The notes under the pieces are model-generated. The model was not told the DNA's origin. It made no database searches and saw only the letters and a program-made list of their open reading frames with translations. 63,304 nt of DNA from Adlercreutzia mucosicola DSM 19490 (GTDB lineage Bacteria > Actinomycetota > Coriobacteriia > Coriobacteriales > Eggerthellaceae): contig NZ_AUGK01000018.1 in assembly GCF_000422625.1 (NCBI RefSeq), positions 1 through 63,304 on the forward strand. Direction: 5' to 3'. This document shows positions 26,303 through 35,323 of the stretch, in pieces. A program made the translations under genes and the position numbers. The stretch's first letter is position 1. Each line of letters opens with the position of its first letter.

Positions 26303-26316
26303 ATCAACGTTTTGAT
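26303..26316. promoter_or_regulatory. Candidate LuxR-type operator
   Basis: ATCAACGTTTTGAT at 26303-26316 is a short inverted repeat (ATCAA/TTGAT). A further ATCAA half lies near 26338. It sits in the divergent gap between the regulator and the molybdoenzyme operon. Weak evidence. Confidence 0.3.
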
Positions 26317-26434
26317 GGATGGGCCGTTGCACTCAAAATCAACCACTTCAACGATGGTTTCCCCCTTGGCCGCGCTGGTAGGCTCGGGCCATCAATTATG
26401 TGCGGGAAACTCAACGAGGAAGGAGAGACGCATC

Positions 26435-27115
26435 ATGGCAGACTCGATTTGCCCGAGCACCGCCGTCCCTGGGGGCCAGCCCGACGGGGCCGCCGTGGCG
26501 CGCGTCGAGAAGGCGTTGCATCGCCGCGGCGCCTTCACGGAGATTATGGGCAAAGTCCTGGACTTCTGCCGCCAGCGCCGGCTTCTGGCAGAGGTGGAGG
26601 ACGAAATCGCAAGTTACCCGGAATTCAAGTATGTCGATCAGAGCCAAGCCGCTATCGCCTTCATGCTCGTCGAGGCCGGCGGCCTTGCGCGCATCGATTT
26701 GGATCGGGATGGCAACCCCGTGGATCCGGCTCGTCTGGCATCTCTGGATGAGGACGCAGCAGACGAACTCGTGCAGTTCTGCGCTCTGGAGACGACACCG
26801 GCTGGGGTCCAGGTTGCCCAAGCCCATCGTCCTGAGGTGCGCTTGGAAGAGCTGTTCGCCCGCACGCCGGAGCGCAACGACGCCTACCGTGCCATTCTGC
26901 GCGCGGCCAGCGAGCCCAAAGCCTTTGCGGAAATAGAGGCGCTACTCGGCAAGCAGCTCTCCCTGCCCTCGCTTAACGGGAAGTCCGGGCTGCCTCTGTA
27001 CCCTAGCGCGTTGGTGGCGCACCTGGAGAAGGCCGGCGGCTTGGTGTGGGACGAGGCCTGGAGTACCACCCCGGCCGGAGCGAGCTTCGCGACCTCAAAC
27101 GAAAGGAGCAAGTAA
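26435..27115 (+). CDS. Unknown 226-aa protein, first gene of the molybdoenzyme operon
   Basis: ATG 26435 follows GGAAGGAG; the longer open frame upstream lacks a ribosome site. The product is soluble, with helices in the first half (VEKALHRRGAFTEIMGKVLDFCRQRRLLAEVEDEI) and a C-terminal part (YPSALVAHLEKAGGLVWDEAWSTTPAG) that resembles a winged-helix wing with a trailing TTPAG turn. Its stop TAA shares a base with the ATG of the catalytic subunit, so translation is coupled. It could be a small regulator or an assembly protein dedicated to this enzyme; I do not recognise the family. Confidence 0.75.
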   Translation: MADSICPSTAVPGGQPDGAAVARVEKALHRRGAFTEIMGKVLDFCRQRRLLAEVEDEIASYPEFKYVDQSQAAIAFMLVEAGGLARIDLDRDGNPVDPARLASLDEDAADELVQFCALETTPAGVQVAQAHRPEVRLEELFARTPERNDAYRAILRAASEPKAFAEIEALLGKQLSLPSLNGKSGLPLYPSALVAHLEKAGGLVWDEAWSTTPAGASFATSNERSK

Positions 27116-29973
27116 TGGCGGCACGGAAGTCGAGCTACGGAAAGCTCGCCCACATGGCGCAGAAGGTGCAGGGCATCGACTGGGCCTCGGACGCCTCTCT
27201 CGTGGAGACCGACGAGCAGTTTGCCCGCTCGGCCCCGCTGCGCGAGCGCCATCACAGCTGCTGCCATGGCTGCTACAACTGCTGTCCTTTGTGGGTGTAC
27301 ACCGAAGACGGCGTGGTAGTGAAGATCGAGGGCGACTACGACGGTACCCTGACCCAGGGCTGCCTGTGCACCAAGGCCCTCAACCAGCAGCATCTGGTGT
27401 ACAGCCCGCGCCACGTACTGCATCCCATGAGGCGCGTAGGATCCCGCGGCGGCAACGACTGGGAAGTCGTGTCGTGGGATGAGGCCTACGATATCGTGGG
27501 CGAGCAGATGGCCTTGGCTACGAGGAAGTACGGCCCCTATTCCATCATGGTGGGCGCTGGCGGTGGCGGCACCTACGGTAACGTGTTCCAGCGCGTCACC
27601 CAAGATGCCATTGGTGCTCCGGTGTGCATTTCTGGCGGTGGCTGCCAGTGCTATCTGCCCGCCGACTGCGCGGGTCAGTGGATGCGCGGTGGCTCCAACA
27701 ACCGCCACGAGGGCAACAACGCCCGCGAGATGTGGAACGCCTGGCAGCCGGCCATGGAGTGCGTGGTGCTGTGGGGCGCCCAGACCAGCGCCTCCGGCGC
27801 CGCCTACGCCGCCCGGGCCAACGCCGACATGCGGGAGCGCGGTATAAAGACCATCGTCATCGACCCCTACTACACTGAGGAGGCGGCCAAGGCCGACATC
27901 TGGCTGCCCATCCGCCCCATGGGCGACATCGCCATGCTTCTGGGCTGGTTCAACTACATCATCGCGAACAAGCTCTACGACGAGCAGTTCTGCAAGTACT
28001 GGACCAACTACCCCTTCCTGGTGGACCCGGACACGCGTCTGCCGCTGAAGGCGGAAGAGGTGTGGCCCGATTACGTGAACCCGTCGGCTGATCCCAACGA
28101 CGTGTACGACACGCCGGCCTACGTGTGCTTCGATGCTCGCACCAACAGCGTGCAGCCCTTCCCCTACACCGCCCCGGAGGACTCTCCGGTCGATCCCGTG
28201 GTATTCTGCGAAGCCGAGGTGAACGGGCGTCTGTGCAAGAGCGCTGGCCAAATCCAGTGGGAGGCCTGCGAGGACTTCACCTTGGAGAAAACCGCTGAGC
28301 TCACCTGGGTCGATGCCGACACTATCGAGCGTGCGATCAAGCTGTACGCCACTACGCTCTCGGGTATCGGCACTGGCCAGTTCGCCGATATGAGCGAGCT
28401 GTCCTCGAACTTCATCTTCGGTACTATGGCTCTGGATATGCTGTGCGGCAAGGTGAACAAGCCGGGCGTGGTGCTCACCGAGCAGAAGCCCGAATCGCGC
28501 CACACCGCGCGCCCCACCCACTTCTGGTGCAACCGTCCCTATCAGGAGACCTTCGGCATCGGTTGGACGGTGGGCCTGACCGAGGGCGAGAACCTTCGCC
28601 GTTCCCAAGCAGCTGTGGAGCGCTGGAATGCGAAGGGTGTCGATGGCAAGGCCAAGCAGCAGGCTTTTGTGGACTACCAGCTGGCCCGCTTGGGATCGCT
28701 GGAGCACAAGGCCGTGCACCAGTGGCAGCTGAACGCCTTGGCACCGGTGCGCGAGGCGTTGCTGACCGGCGAGCCCTACAAGATCTCGGTGCGCTGGGAG
28801 CAGTCCGGCAACAAGTATTGCGTCATGAGCAACGGCGAGCAGTGGAACGAGGCTTACGCCAACATCGACTTCTGCGTGCACCAGCAGCCCCACATGACTT
28901 CCACTACCATTGAGGACGCCGACCTGTTCCTGCCCATGCAGGAGTGGTTGGAATTCGAGCACGCCACCGAGACGACCACCCAGTTCAACCAGACTTTCAT
29001 GCGCAAGCAAATCGTGCATATGGGCGAAACGGAGGATCCGTTCATCTGCGTGACGCGTATCGTCGACAGCTTGTGCGAAAAGCTCGGCAGCGATGATGCG
29101 GTGCTCTGCCGCGACTTCCAATTCAACGGTACCTATCGCACCAAGGAGGACATCTATCCGGCTTGGGCCGAGATGTTCGGCGTGGAAAGCTGGCCCGAGG
29201 CTGTGAAGCACTCCGAGGATCACACGCTCACGGTGCCTATTGACGAACTGTACCAGTTCTATCAGCACTTGGATATCGTGGACGATGGGCTGCCTGCCGG
29301 ATTCGCCACGCTGTCTCGCAAGTGCGAGCCCTATGTGACCATGGCGGTGCTGAACGGCCGCACCGGTTTTCCCTATCACTTCCCCTACACCCAGGTGGCC
29401 GCCGACGGCACGTGGCCGGAGTACGATGCCGTGTGCACCTACAAGGAGCAGAGCGAGAACATGCTCCAGGACGATCCGGATTTCCCCTTCTACCTCACGA
29501 CGGGGCGCGTGGCCCACTACCACCACACGACGCTGCGCACCGCTCCCTACAGCCGCGAGCTCATTCCCGTTCCCGACATGCGCATCAACCCCCGCGATGC
29601 CGCGGCCCTCGGTGTGGCCCACGGCGATTGGGTGGAGCTGTCGAGCCGTCGCGGTGCCACGCGCGGCCGCGCCTACCTCACCGAGGGCGTGCGTCCCGGC
29701 GTGGTGATGATGGAGCGTTTCTACTTCCCCGAAAGCTACGACCATTCCACCAAGACCATGAGCGGCGGCTGGCGCCAGTGCAACGTGAACCTCATGGCCC
29801 GCGATGATGTGGTCAACGACAACTTCGCCTCCGCTTCCTGGCGCGGTTACCGCGTCAACGTGAGGAAAGCCGAGGCTCCCGAGGGCCTGTGGACCGAGCC
29901 GGAGCAGTTCCAGCCCCTCATGCCCAGCCGCACCTTCGAGTCCCGTACCGAGGAAGGGGCCTGCCATGCCTAG
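27115..29973 (+). CDS. Molybdopterin oxidoreductase catalytic subunit, DMSO-reductase family, substrate unknown
   Basis: A 952-residue protein. Residues 49-85 hold the [4Fe-4S] motif (Cys50-x2-Cys53-x3-Cys57 then Cys83 or Cys85 in QGCLC). The molybdopterin domain follows (GGGTYGNVFQRVTQDAIGAP, VVLWGAQTSASG, IVIDPYYTEEAAKADIWLPIRPMGD), and the C-terminal dinucleotide-binding domain starts near residue 800 (FYLTTGRVAHYHHTT, INPRDAAALGVAHGDWVEL). The Mo-ligand region around 171-185 is Cys-rich. There is no twin-arginine leader, unlike DmsA or most Eggerthellaceae relatives, so the subunit should stay on the cytoplasmic side. Iron-sulfur, anchor and chaperone genes follow. Substrate unknown; neighbouring permeases hint at a heterocyclic or aromatic compound. 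Confidence 0.88.
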   Translation: MAARKSSYGKLAHMAQKVQGIDWASDASLVETDEQFARSAPLRERHHSCCHGCYNCCPLWVYTEDGVVVKIEGDYDGTLTQGCLCTKALNQQHLVYSPRHVLHPMRRVGSRGGNDWEVVSWDEAYDIVGEQMALATRKYGPYSIMVGAGGGGTYGNVFQRVTQDAIGAPVCISGGGCQCYLPADCAGQWMRGGSNNRHEGNNAREMWNAWQPAMECVVLWGAQTSASGAAYAARANADMRERGIKTIVIDPYYTEEAAKADIWLPIRPMGDIAMLLGWFNYIIANKLYDEQFCKYWTNYPFLVDPDTRLPLKAEEVWPDYVNPSADPNDVYDTPAYVCFDARTNSVQPFPYTAPEDSPVDPVVFCEAEVNGRLCKSAGQIQWEACEDFTLEKTAELTWVDADTIERAIKLYATTLSGIGTGQFADMSELSSNFIFGTMALDMLCGKVNKPGVVLTEQKPESRHTARPTHFWCNRPYQETFGIGWTVGLTEGENLRRSQAAVERWNAKGVDGKAKQQAFVDYQLARLGSLEHKAVHQWQLNALAPVREALLTGEPYKISVRWEQSGNKYCVMSNGEQWNEAYANIDFCVHQQPHMTSTTIEDADLFLPMQEWLEFEHATETTTQFNQTFMRKQIVHMGETEDPFICVTRIVDSLCEKLGSDDAVLCRDFQFNGTYRTKEDIYPAWAEMFGVESWPEAVKHSEDHTLTVPIDELYQFYQHLDIVDDGLPAGFATLSRKCEPYVTMAVLNGRTGFPYHFPYTQVAADGTWPEYDAVCTYKEQSENMLQDDPDFPFYLTTGRVAHYHHTTLRTAPYSRELIPVPDMRINPRDAAALGVAHGDWVELSSRRGATRGRAYLTEGVRPGVVMMERFYFPESYDHSTKTMSGGWRQCNVNLMARDDVVNDNFASASWRGYRVNVRKAEAPEGLWTEPEQFQPLMPSRTFESRTEEGACHA

Positions 29974-30556
29974 GAAGTGCCTTGTCATCAACATCGACCG
30001 ATGCACCGGTTGCGACAGCTGCATTGTGAGCTGCAAATTCGAGAATCACCTGCCCTTGGGCACCTTCTACAACCGTGTCATGCAGGTAGGACCTACGGGC
30101 ACCTACCCGAACATCGAACGTTACAACCTGCCCGTGCAGTGCCAGCAGTGCACCCATGCGCGCTGCGTGGAGGTGTGCCCCACGGGCGCTTCTTATCGCG
30201 ACAGCGAATCGGGCATTGTGCTGGTGAACGAGGCGAAGTGCATCGGCTGCCAGTACTGCCTGTACGCCTGCCCCTACGGTGTGCGCAGCTTCAGCGAAGA
30301 GGACGGCGTGGCCCGCAAGTGCACGCTGTGCCAGCATCTGACCGCCGATGGCAAGGCCGATCCGGCCTGCGTGCACAATTGCCCCGGCGGCGCCCGGTTC
30401 TACGGCGATCTGGACGACCCGGATTCGGCTGTTTCCCGGGAACTGGCCAAGTACGACGACGCGTGCATTCACACGCTGGGCGCTCCCGAAGGCGAAGAGC
30501 CCCTGACCCGCTATATCCTCTCGCCTTCAATGGCTCATTGGAAGGAGCTGGTGTAA
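29966..30556 (+). CDS. Four-cluster ferredoxin subunit (DmsB-like)
   Basis: A 196-residue electron-transfer subunit starting inside the catalytic gene's end (8-base overlap). Four Cys groups are visible: CTGCDSCIVSC, CQQCTHARCVEVCPTGA, CIGCQYCLYACPYGV, and CTLCQHL with ACVHNCPGGA, enough for four [4Fe-4S] clusters. It would link the molybdoenzyme to the membrane anchor encoded next (start directly after its stop). Confidence 0.93.
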   Translation: MPRKCLVINIDRCTGCDSCIVSCKFENHLPLGTFYNRVMQVGPTGTYPNIERYNLPVQCQQCTHARCVEVCPTGASYRDSESGIVLVNEAKCIGCQYCLYACPYGVRSFSEEDGVARKCTLCQHLTADGKADPACVHNCPGGARFYGDLDDPDSAVSRELAKYDDACIHTLGAPEGEEPLTRYILSPSMAHWKELV

Positions 30557-31417
30557 ATGGCACCGAAAATTCAGTGGCCCCTCGTTCTGTTCTCAATGCT
30601 TGCGGGGTGCGGCGGATGCTGCTTCGCTTTCGCGGGCGTGGCCGGCGCTCTCGGCGAGTCGACGACGGTCACGCTCTGGGCGACGGGCGTCTCGTTGGTG
30701 CTCGTTGTGGTGGGCGCCGTCTGCTCCATGATGCATCTGGCCACGCCGCGTCACGCTTTTGCGGCCGTGACCCATCTGCTGTCCTTCTCGGGCATTTCCG
30801 TGGAGCTGATCATGCTCGGTGTGGTATCGGCGCTCATGGCGGCCTATGGCGCTGCGTGCCTGTGGTTCGACAACGAGCTGGTGCGCCTCGTGCTCGGCAT
30901 GGCTGGCGCGCTGGCCGGCGTCGTGCTGGCTTTTGTAACGGGCCATGGCTACCTCATCTCATCAAAGCCCACCTGGAATACGAAGAAGCTGCCTTTGGCC
31001 TATACGGGCACGGCGCTTGTGGCCGGCGGGTTTCTCTACGCGGCGGTGTCGGTGGCGACAGGGGGCGTCTGGGCTATGGAGTTGCCCATGAAGCTGCTGC
31101 TGGCCGCCTGCGCTGTCTTCTCGGCAGTGACGGTGGCCGCGTACCTGGGGCATTTGGGGATGCAGACGGCGAAGAAGAACCCGACGCTGTTCTGGGTCGG
31201 CATCGTGGTCTGCGGCCTGGTGGTGCCTCTGGCCTGCGCGGCGATCCTGCTCGCTCCTCTGCCTTCGATGGCTTTCGTCGCGGTGGTGGCCGTCGGTTTC
31301 GTTGCCGCCATGGCGGGGGGTCTCAGCCTGCGCATGCTCATGTGGATCGTCGGTGCGGGATTCCTCTTCTTTTTCGAGGACGCCCAAGCAAATCGCAGCG
31401 CCATTCTCAACTGCTAG
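30557..31417 (+). CDS. DmsC-like membrane anchor subunit
   Basis: A 286-residue protein with eight hydrophobic helices, starting APKIQWPLVLFSMLAGCGGCC. The segments MMHLATPRHAFAAVTHLLSFSGISVE and AYLGHLGMQTAK resemble the DmsC family, which anchors DMSO-reductase-type complexes and exchanges electrons with menaquinol. With a catalytic subunit lacking a Tat leader, the complex should face the cytoplasm, an unusual topology for this family. Confidence 0.85.
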   Translation: MAPKIQWPLVLFSMLAGCGGCCFAFAGVAGALGESTTVTLWATGVSLVLVVVGAVCSMMHLATPRHAFAAVTHLLSFSGISVELIMLGVVSALMAAYGAACLWFDNELVRLVLGMAGALAGVVLAFVTGHGYLISSKPTWNTKKLPLAYTGTALVAGGFLYAAVSVATGGVWAMELPMKLLLAACAVFSAVTVAAYLGHLGMQTAKKNPTLFWVGIVVCGLVVPLACAAILLAPLPSMAFVAVVAVGFVAAMAGGLSLRMLMWIVGAGFLFFFEDAQANRSAILNC

Positions 31418-31480
31418 CTATTTTCGGCGGGCCTGTCCGCAAGGATCGTGCCCGCCCTGTCAAAGAAAGGTGGGGAAACC

Positions 31481-32404
31481 ATGATGACCCCCGACGAGTT
31501 CTCCCTGGTGCAGGCGAACCGTGCGAAGTTGTACCGCCTTTTCGGCCGTCTTTTCAGGGCGCCGCTCTCCCAGGATGACATTGAGGCGCTTGCAGCGGCC
31601 CAAATCGGCTCCCTGAAGAGCGAGGACGCTGCGTTCGATCACGGCATGCACGTCATGGAGCGTTATCTGGAGAAGCGCCACACGGGCACGCGCGCCTTCT
31701 TGGGACGCGATTTCACGGCGGCGTTTCTGGGTATGCGCGATGAAGCCGGCCGTTACGCCCTGCCCTACGAGAGCGCCTTTGTGGACGCAACGCAGCATTA
31801 CATGGGCACAGCGCGGGGCAAGGTGTACAACATCTACAAGAAGCAGGCGCTCAAGCTGGCGGAGGGCATCGATCTTCCCGAGGATCACCTGGCCTTTATG
31901 TGCGAGTTCATGGCGACGTTGGCCGATCGTGCCGTTGAGGCGCGCGCCGCGTCCGATATGACGGCCCTGCGTGAGAATCTCCTGCTTTCCCAGGCGTTCC
32001 TCAAGCACCATATCCTGAATTGGTACCCGGAGTTCTCCGCTCTGGCGGCGCGCTTGGTGGACGAGCGGTTCTACCGCGGGCTTCTGGAGGCGGCCGGTGC
32101 CTTCTTCACCCTGGATGCCAAGGTGCTTCGCGATCTGGTGAAAGATGAGAAGGCAAAGGACCGCTCGTTCGATCTTGCCCGCTGGGAACTGGCCAATGCC
32201 GTCCCTGCCGACAAAGAGGGCGTCTATCCGCAGCTTAATCGTCATCGTTGCCTGCGCGTGAAGGGCATGACCTGCGACCGGTGCACGGCTGTGTGCCCCG
32301 AAGCGGTAGATCCGGTGGCGAATAGGAAGCATGAGCCCCAGAACGCTTGCACCGCCTGCGGTGCCTGCGTGGCGGTGTGCCCCGAGAAGGCGCTGTCTCT
32401 TTAG
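31481..32404 (+). CDS. TorD-family chaperone fused to a two-cluster ferredoxin domain
   Basis: A 307-residue protein. Residues 1-215 are the all-helical TorD/DmsD fold (ANRAKLYRLFGRLFRAPL at the start, ALPYESAFVDATQHYMG and LPEDHLAFMCEFMATLADRA further on), which holds molybdoenzyme apoproteins during cofactor insertion. Residues 254-307 add a ferredoxin module with Cys257, 265, 268, 272 and Cys290, 293, 296, 300 (CTACGACVAVCPEKA). Most TorD proteins stop before this. The module may deliver electrons or sense iron-sulfur status during maturation. The reading frame is continuous, so it is a true fusion. ATG 31481 follows AAAGGTGGGG. Confidence 0.87.
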   Translation: MMTPDEFSLVQANRAKLYRLFGRLFRAPLSQDDIEALAAAQIGSLKSEDAAFDHGMHVMERYLEKRHTGTRAFLGRDFTAAFLGMRDEAGRYALPYESAFVDATQHYMGTARGKVYNIYKKQALKLAEGIDLPEDHLAFMCEFMATLADRAVEARAASDMTALRENLLLSQAFLKHHILNWYPEFSALAARLVDERFYRGLLEAAGAFFTLDAKVLRDLVKDEKAKDRSFDLARWELANAVPADKEGVYPQLNRHRCLRVKGMTCDRCTAVCPEAVDPVANRKHEPQNACTACGACVAVCPEKALSL

Positions 32405-32488
32405 GGGCTCGGCGTCTTTGCCGGGGCGTCCGTGAATCGACCCGCGCCGGCACCATCGTTGGCATTCGGGTCCGTCAAATGGTTGAAG

Positions 32489-32510
32489 CGCCGTGCAGGA
32501 AAGCACGGCG
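32489..32510 (+). other. Hairpin between the chaperone and first permease genes
   Basis: CGCCGTGC (32489-32496), loop AGGAAA, GCACGGCG (32503-32510), located 13 bases before the AAAAGGAGG ribosome site of the permease. Without a T run, it is more likely an mRNA-processing or translational element than a terminator. Confidence 0.4.
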
Positions 32511-32532
32511 GGAAAGAAAAGGAGGTTTCGTT

Positions 32533-33864
32533 ATGAGACAAGACGGAGGTTACGCCATTGGGGATAAGGTCCCCATGGGGAAGGCCATTGTGTACTCGTT
32601 GCAGCACCTGATGGCCTTCGTGGGCGGTGGCGCTATTGTGCCCGCCATGATCATGGGGCTCAATCCGGCGCTGGCGGTGTTCTGCACCGGCCTTGGCACC
32701 ATCATCTATCTTATTTGCACGCGCAACAAGGTGCCGAGCTACTTCGGCGTGTCGTTCAGCTTCATCACGCCCATGGCCGTGGTGACGGCCGTCGATGGCA
32801 TCTCGGGCGCGCTCTGCGGTATTGTGGCCGTCGGTGTGGCGCTCTGCGTGGTGGCGGGCATTGTGAAGCTTACCGGCACCGGCTGGATTGACAAGGTGCT
32901 GCCGCCGGTAGTGACCGGCTGCATCATCGTGGTCATCGGCGTGGGTCTGTCGGCCACGGCGGTCAACTCCGTGATGTTCGACGGCGGTGCGTCGGAGACC
33001 TTCGACACGATGGGCTGCATCGTTGGGTTCGTCACGTTCCTCGCGGCCGTGGCGGCATCTTCCTGGGGTCGCGGCTTCCTTAAGATGGTGCCCGTGCTCA
33101 TCGGTATCGTGGTGGGTTATATCGTGGCCATTCCCCTGGGTATGGTGGACTTCACCGCTATCAACGAGGCGGCTTGGATCGGCCTTCCCGAAGTGACGCT
33201 GCCCACGTTTAGCGTGAATGCCCTGCTCGTTATCGCTCCCATTGCGTTGGTGCTCGTAGTCGAGCATATCGGCCACCTGATGACGGTGACCAATCTTTCC
33301 GGCGAGGACTGCAACAAGTACCTCTCCTCTTCGCTGCTCGGCAACGGCCTTGGCACGGTGGCTTCCGGCTTCCTGGGCGGCCCGGCTTTGACCTCCATCG
33401 CCGAGAACATCGGCGTTATGGGTCTGTCGAAGTGCTATTCCACCCGTATCTTCTGGTGGACGGCCGCTTTCGCCATGATCATCGGCGGTTTTTGCCCGAA
33501 GCTGGCCATGCTGTTCTACTCCATTCCCAACTGCGTGCTGGGCGGCGTGTCGTTCCTGCTGTTCGGACTCATCTCCGGCAACGGTCTGTCGCTGCTCGTG
33601 GATGCCAAAGTGGATTTCAATGAGAATCGCAATCTCATGATCGCTGCCGCCTCGCTCATCGTGGGCATCGGCATGATGACCACCGGCGTGTCCATCCCCC
33701 TGGGTTCCTTCAATGTTCCCGGCCTGCTGCTGGCTGCGGTGCTGGCTGTGATCCTGAACCTCGTCTTGCCCAAAGAATCTCAGGGCGAGAAGCCGGTGAC
33801 GGCGACGACGGCGGCCGAGGGCGCCGGTAAGGTCCAGGTCTACGACGAGTTGGTCGAGCCCTAA
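32533..33864 (+). CDS. NCS2-family permease, UraA-like (first of two)
   Basis: A 443-residue protein with about 14 membrane segments. The nucleobase-cation symporter-2 motifs are present: QHLMAFVGGGAIVPAM at the start, LVVEHIGHLMTVTN (the Glu and His that contact base and proton in UraA) and the signature GGPALTSIAENIGVMGLSKCYS. The ENIGVM form points to the uracil subgroup rather than the xanthine/urate QN-G form. ATG 32533 follows AAGGAGG. Gene order after the molybdoenzyme suggests it imports that enzyme's substrate or a related compound. Confidence 0.88.
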   Translation: MRQDGGYAIGDKVPMGKAIVYSLQHLMAFVGGGAIVPAMIMGLNPALAVFCTGLGTIIYLICTRNKVPSYFGVSFSFITPMAVVTAVDGISGALCGIVAVGVALCVVAGIVKLTGTGWIDKVLPPVVTGCIIVVIGVGLSATAVNSVMFDGGASETFDTMGCIVGFVTFLAAVAASSWGRGFLKMVPVLIGIVVGYIVAIPLGMVDFTAINEAAWIGLPEVTLPTFSVNALLVIAPIALVLVVEHIGHLMTVTNLSGEDCNKYLSSSLLGNGLGTVASGFLGGPALTSIAENIGVMGLSKCYSTRIFWWTAAFAMIIGGFCPKLAMLFYSIPNCVLGGVSFLLFGLISGNGLSLLVDAKVDFNENRNLMIAAASLIVGIGMMTTGVSIPLGSFNVPGLLLAAVLAVILNLVLPKESQGEKPVTATTAAEGAGKVQVYDELVEP

Positions 33865-33900
33865 GGCGCTGTGGTTTCCCATCCGTTCAAGCAAGGGGTC

Positions 33901-33937
33901 GCGGTGCCGAGAGAGTTGTGCGCTCGCTCGGCACCGC
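33901..33937. other. Perfect 11-bp inverted repeat between the two permease genes
   Basis: GCGGTGCCGAG (33901-33911) pairs with CTCGGCACCGC (33927-33937). It lies directly before AAGGGGT and the second permease start, and could reduce read-through or protect the upstream transcript. Confidence 0.5.
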
Positions 33938-33960
33938 GCCGTTGACAAGGGGTGTCCATC

Positions 33961-35301
33961 ATGGGCAAGAGAGTGGTAGATGTCGAGGAAAGGCTTCCCT
34001 GGTACCAGGCGCTGCCTCTGGGCCTACAGCATTTCCTCTCAATGTTCGGAGCAACGGTGCTCGTGCCCATGCTCATGGGATTTTCGCCGTCGGTATCTGT
34101 GATGTGCTCGGGTATCGGAACGGCGTTGTACCTCGTGGCAACGAAGGGGAAAATTCCGAGCTACCTGGGACCTTCCTTCAGTTTCGTGGGGCCAGTGGTT
34201 ATTGCGAGCGCTACGGCGGGAGTGGCCGGGGTCGGCTCGGCCATTGTGGGGGCCGGCCTGGTGTTCGTCGTGTGCGCTCTGGTGGTGCGTAAGGCGGGAA
34301 CGCGCTGGATCGATCGGCTCATTCCCACGGTGGTCATGGCTGAGATCATCTTCGTTATTGGCTGTGGGCTGGCTACCACGGCGGTTTCGGAGGCGCTCAC
34401 CGTGCCCGAGGGCGAGACGCTGTGGCAGACGCTCGTTGTGGCGGGGGTGGCCTTCTTCGTGGTCGTGCTGTGCGCGTGCTTCGGGAAGCGGGTGCTGAAT
34501 ACCATCCCCGTGTTGGTCGGGGCCGCGGTGGCCTATGGCCTTTCATGTGCTTTCGACATGGTGGACTTCACCCCTGTGGCTGAGGCGGCTTGGATCGGCC
34601 TGCCCGAGTTCACGTTGCCCGTCGTCGATGTGACGGCCATTGTGCTGGTGAGCCCTATCGCGATTATCGTGGTGATCGAGCATATCGGGCATCTGTTTGT
34701 CATCGGCGAGATGACCCACAGGAATTACAATCCCATTCTGTGGCGCTCGCTTTTGGGGGACGGCCTGGCCACCACCGTCGCCGGCCTTCTGGGGGCACCT
34801 CCGGCGACGACCTTCGCTGAGAACATCGGCGTGCTCAACGTGACGCGCGTCTATGCGACCCAAGTATTCTGGTACGCTGCCGTCACGGCATTCATCGTTG
34901 GCGGATTCTGTCCCAAGCTGGGGGCGCTGGTGGGCACTATTCCCGATCCGGTTATCGGCGGGGTGTCCATCGTGATATTCGGGCTGATTGCCTGCAATGC
35001 CCTGAAGATGCTTGTGGAGCACGCCGTCGACATGACCGATTCCCGGAACCTCATCATTTTCGGCGGTCCGGCTATCGCGGCTATCGGCATGCAGTCGATG
35101 GGCGTGAGCATTCCCGTCGGTGAGTACTCCGTGCCGGGGCTGGCCGTGGCGGCGCTGCTGGGCATTGTGCTGAACCTCGTGCTACCCGGCCGTTCCCCCG
35201 ATGCGGGGACCGAGGAGGCTCCCCCTGTGCCGCGAGAAGGCTATGATGATCTGGCCCGCGATTTCGAGCGGGCCGAGAACGGATCGAGCGAGAAGGGGTA
35301 G
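33961..35301 (+). CDS. NCS2-family permease, UraA-like (second of two)
   Basis: A 446-residue paralogue of the preceding gene, with the same motifs: LQHFLSMFGATVLVPMLMG (close to the UraA opening), VVIEHIGHLFVIGEMT and LGAPPATTFAENIGVLNVTRVYA. It differs in most loop regions, so it is an old duplication or independent gain, not a recent copy. The C-terminus has a 40-residue charged tail (REGYDDLARDFERAENGSSEKG). ATG 33961 is chosen for its spacing to AAGGGGT. Two nonidentical carriers side by side suggest separate substrates, or uptake and export of substrate and product. Confidence 0.88.
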   Translation: MGKRVVDVEERLPWYQALPLGLQHFLSMFGATVLVPMLMGFSPSVSVMCSGIGTALYLVATKGKIPSYLGPSFSFVGPVVIASATAGVAGVGSAIVGAGLVFVVCALVVRKAGTRWIDRLIPTVVMAEIIFVIGCGLATTAVSEALTVPEGETLWQTLVVAGVAFFVVVLCACFGKRVLNTIPVLVGAAVAYGLSCAFDMVDFTPVAEAAWIGLPEFTLPVVDVTAIVLVSPIAIIVVIEHIGHLFVIGEMTHRNYNPILWRSLLGDGLATTVAGLLGAPPATTFAENIGVLNVTRVYATQVFWYAAVTAFIVGGFCPKLGALVGTIPDPVIGGVSIVIFGLIACNALKMLVEHAVDMTDSRNLIIFGGPAIAAIGMQSMGVSIPVGEYSVPGLAVAALLGIVLNLVLPGRSPDAGTEEAPPVPREGYDDLARDFERAENGSSEKG

Positions 35302-35323
35302 GCGTGAGGCGGTTGGTTCTTTC

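Noticed and set aside
32533-35301. Xanthine or urate transporters next to the molybdoenzyme
   Set aside because: The signature motif is ENIGV (uracil subgroup), not the QN-G form of purine carriers, so a purine role is not supported.
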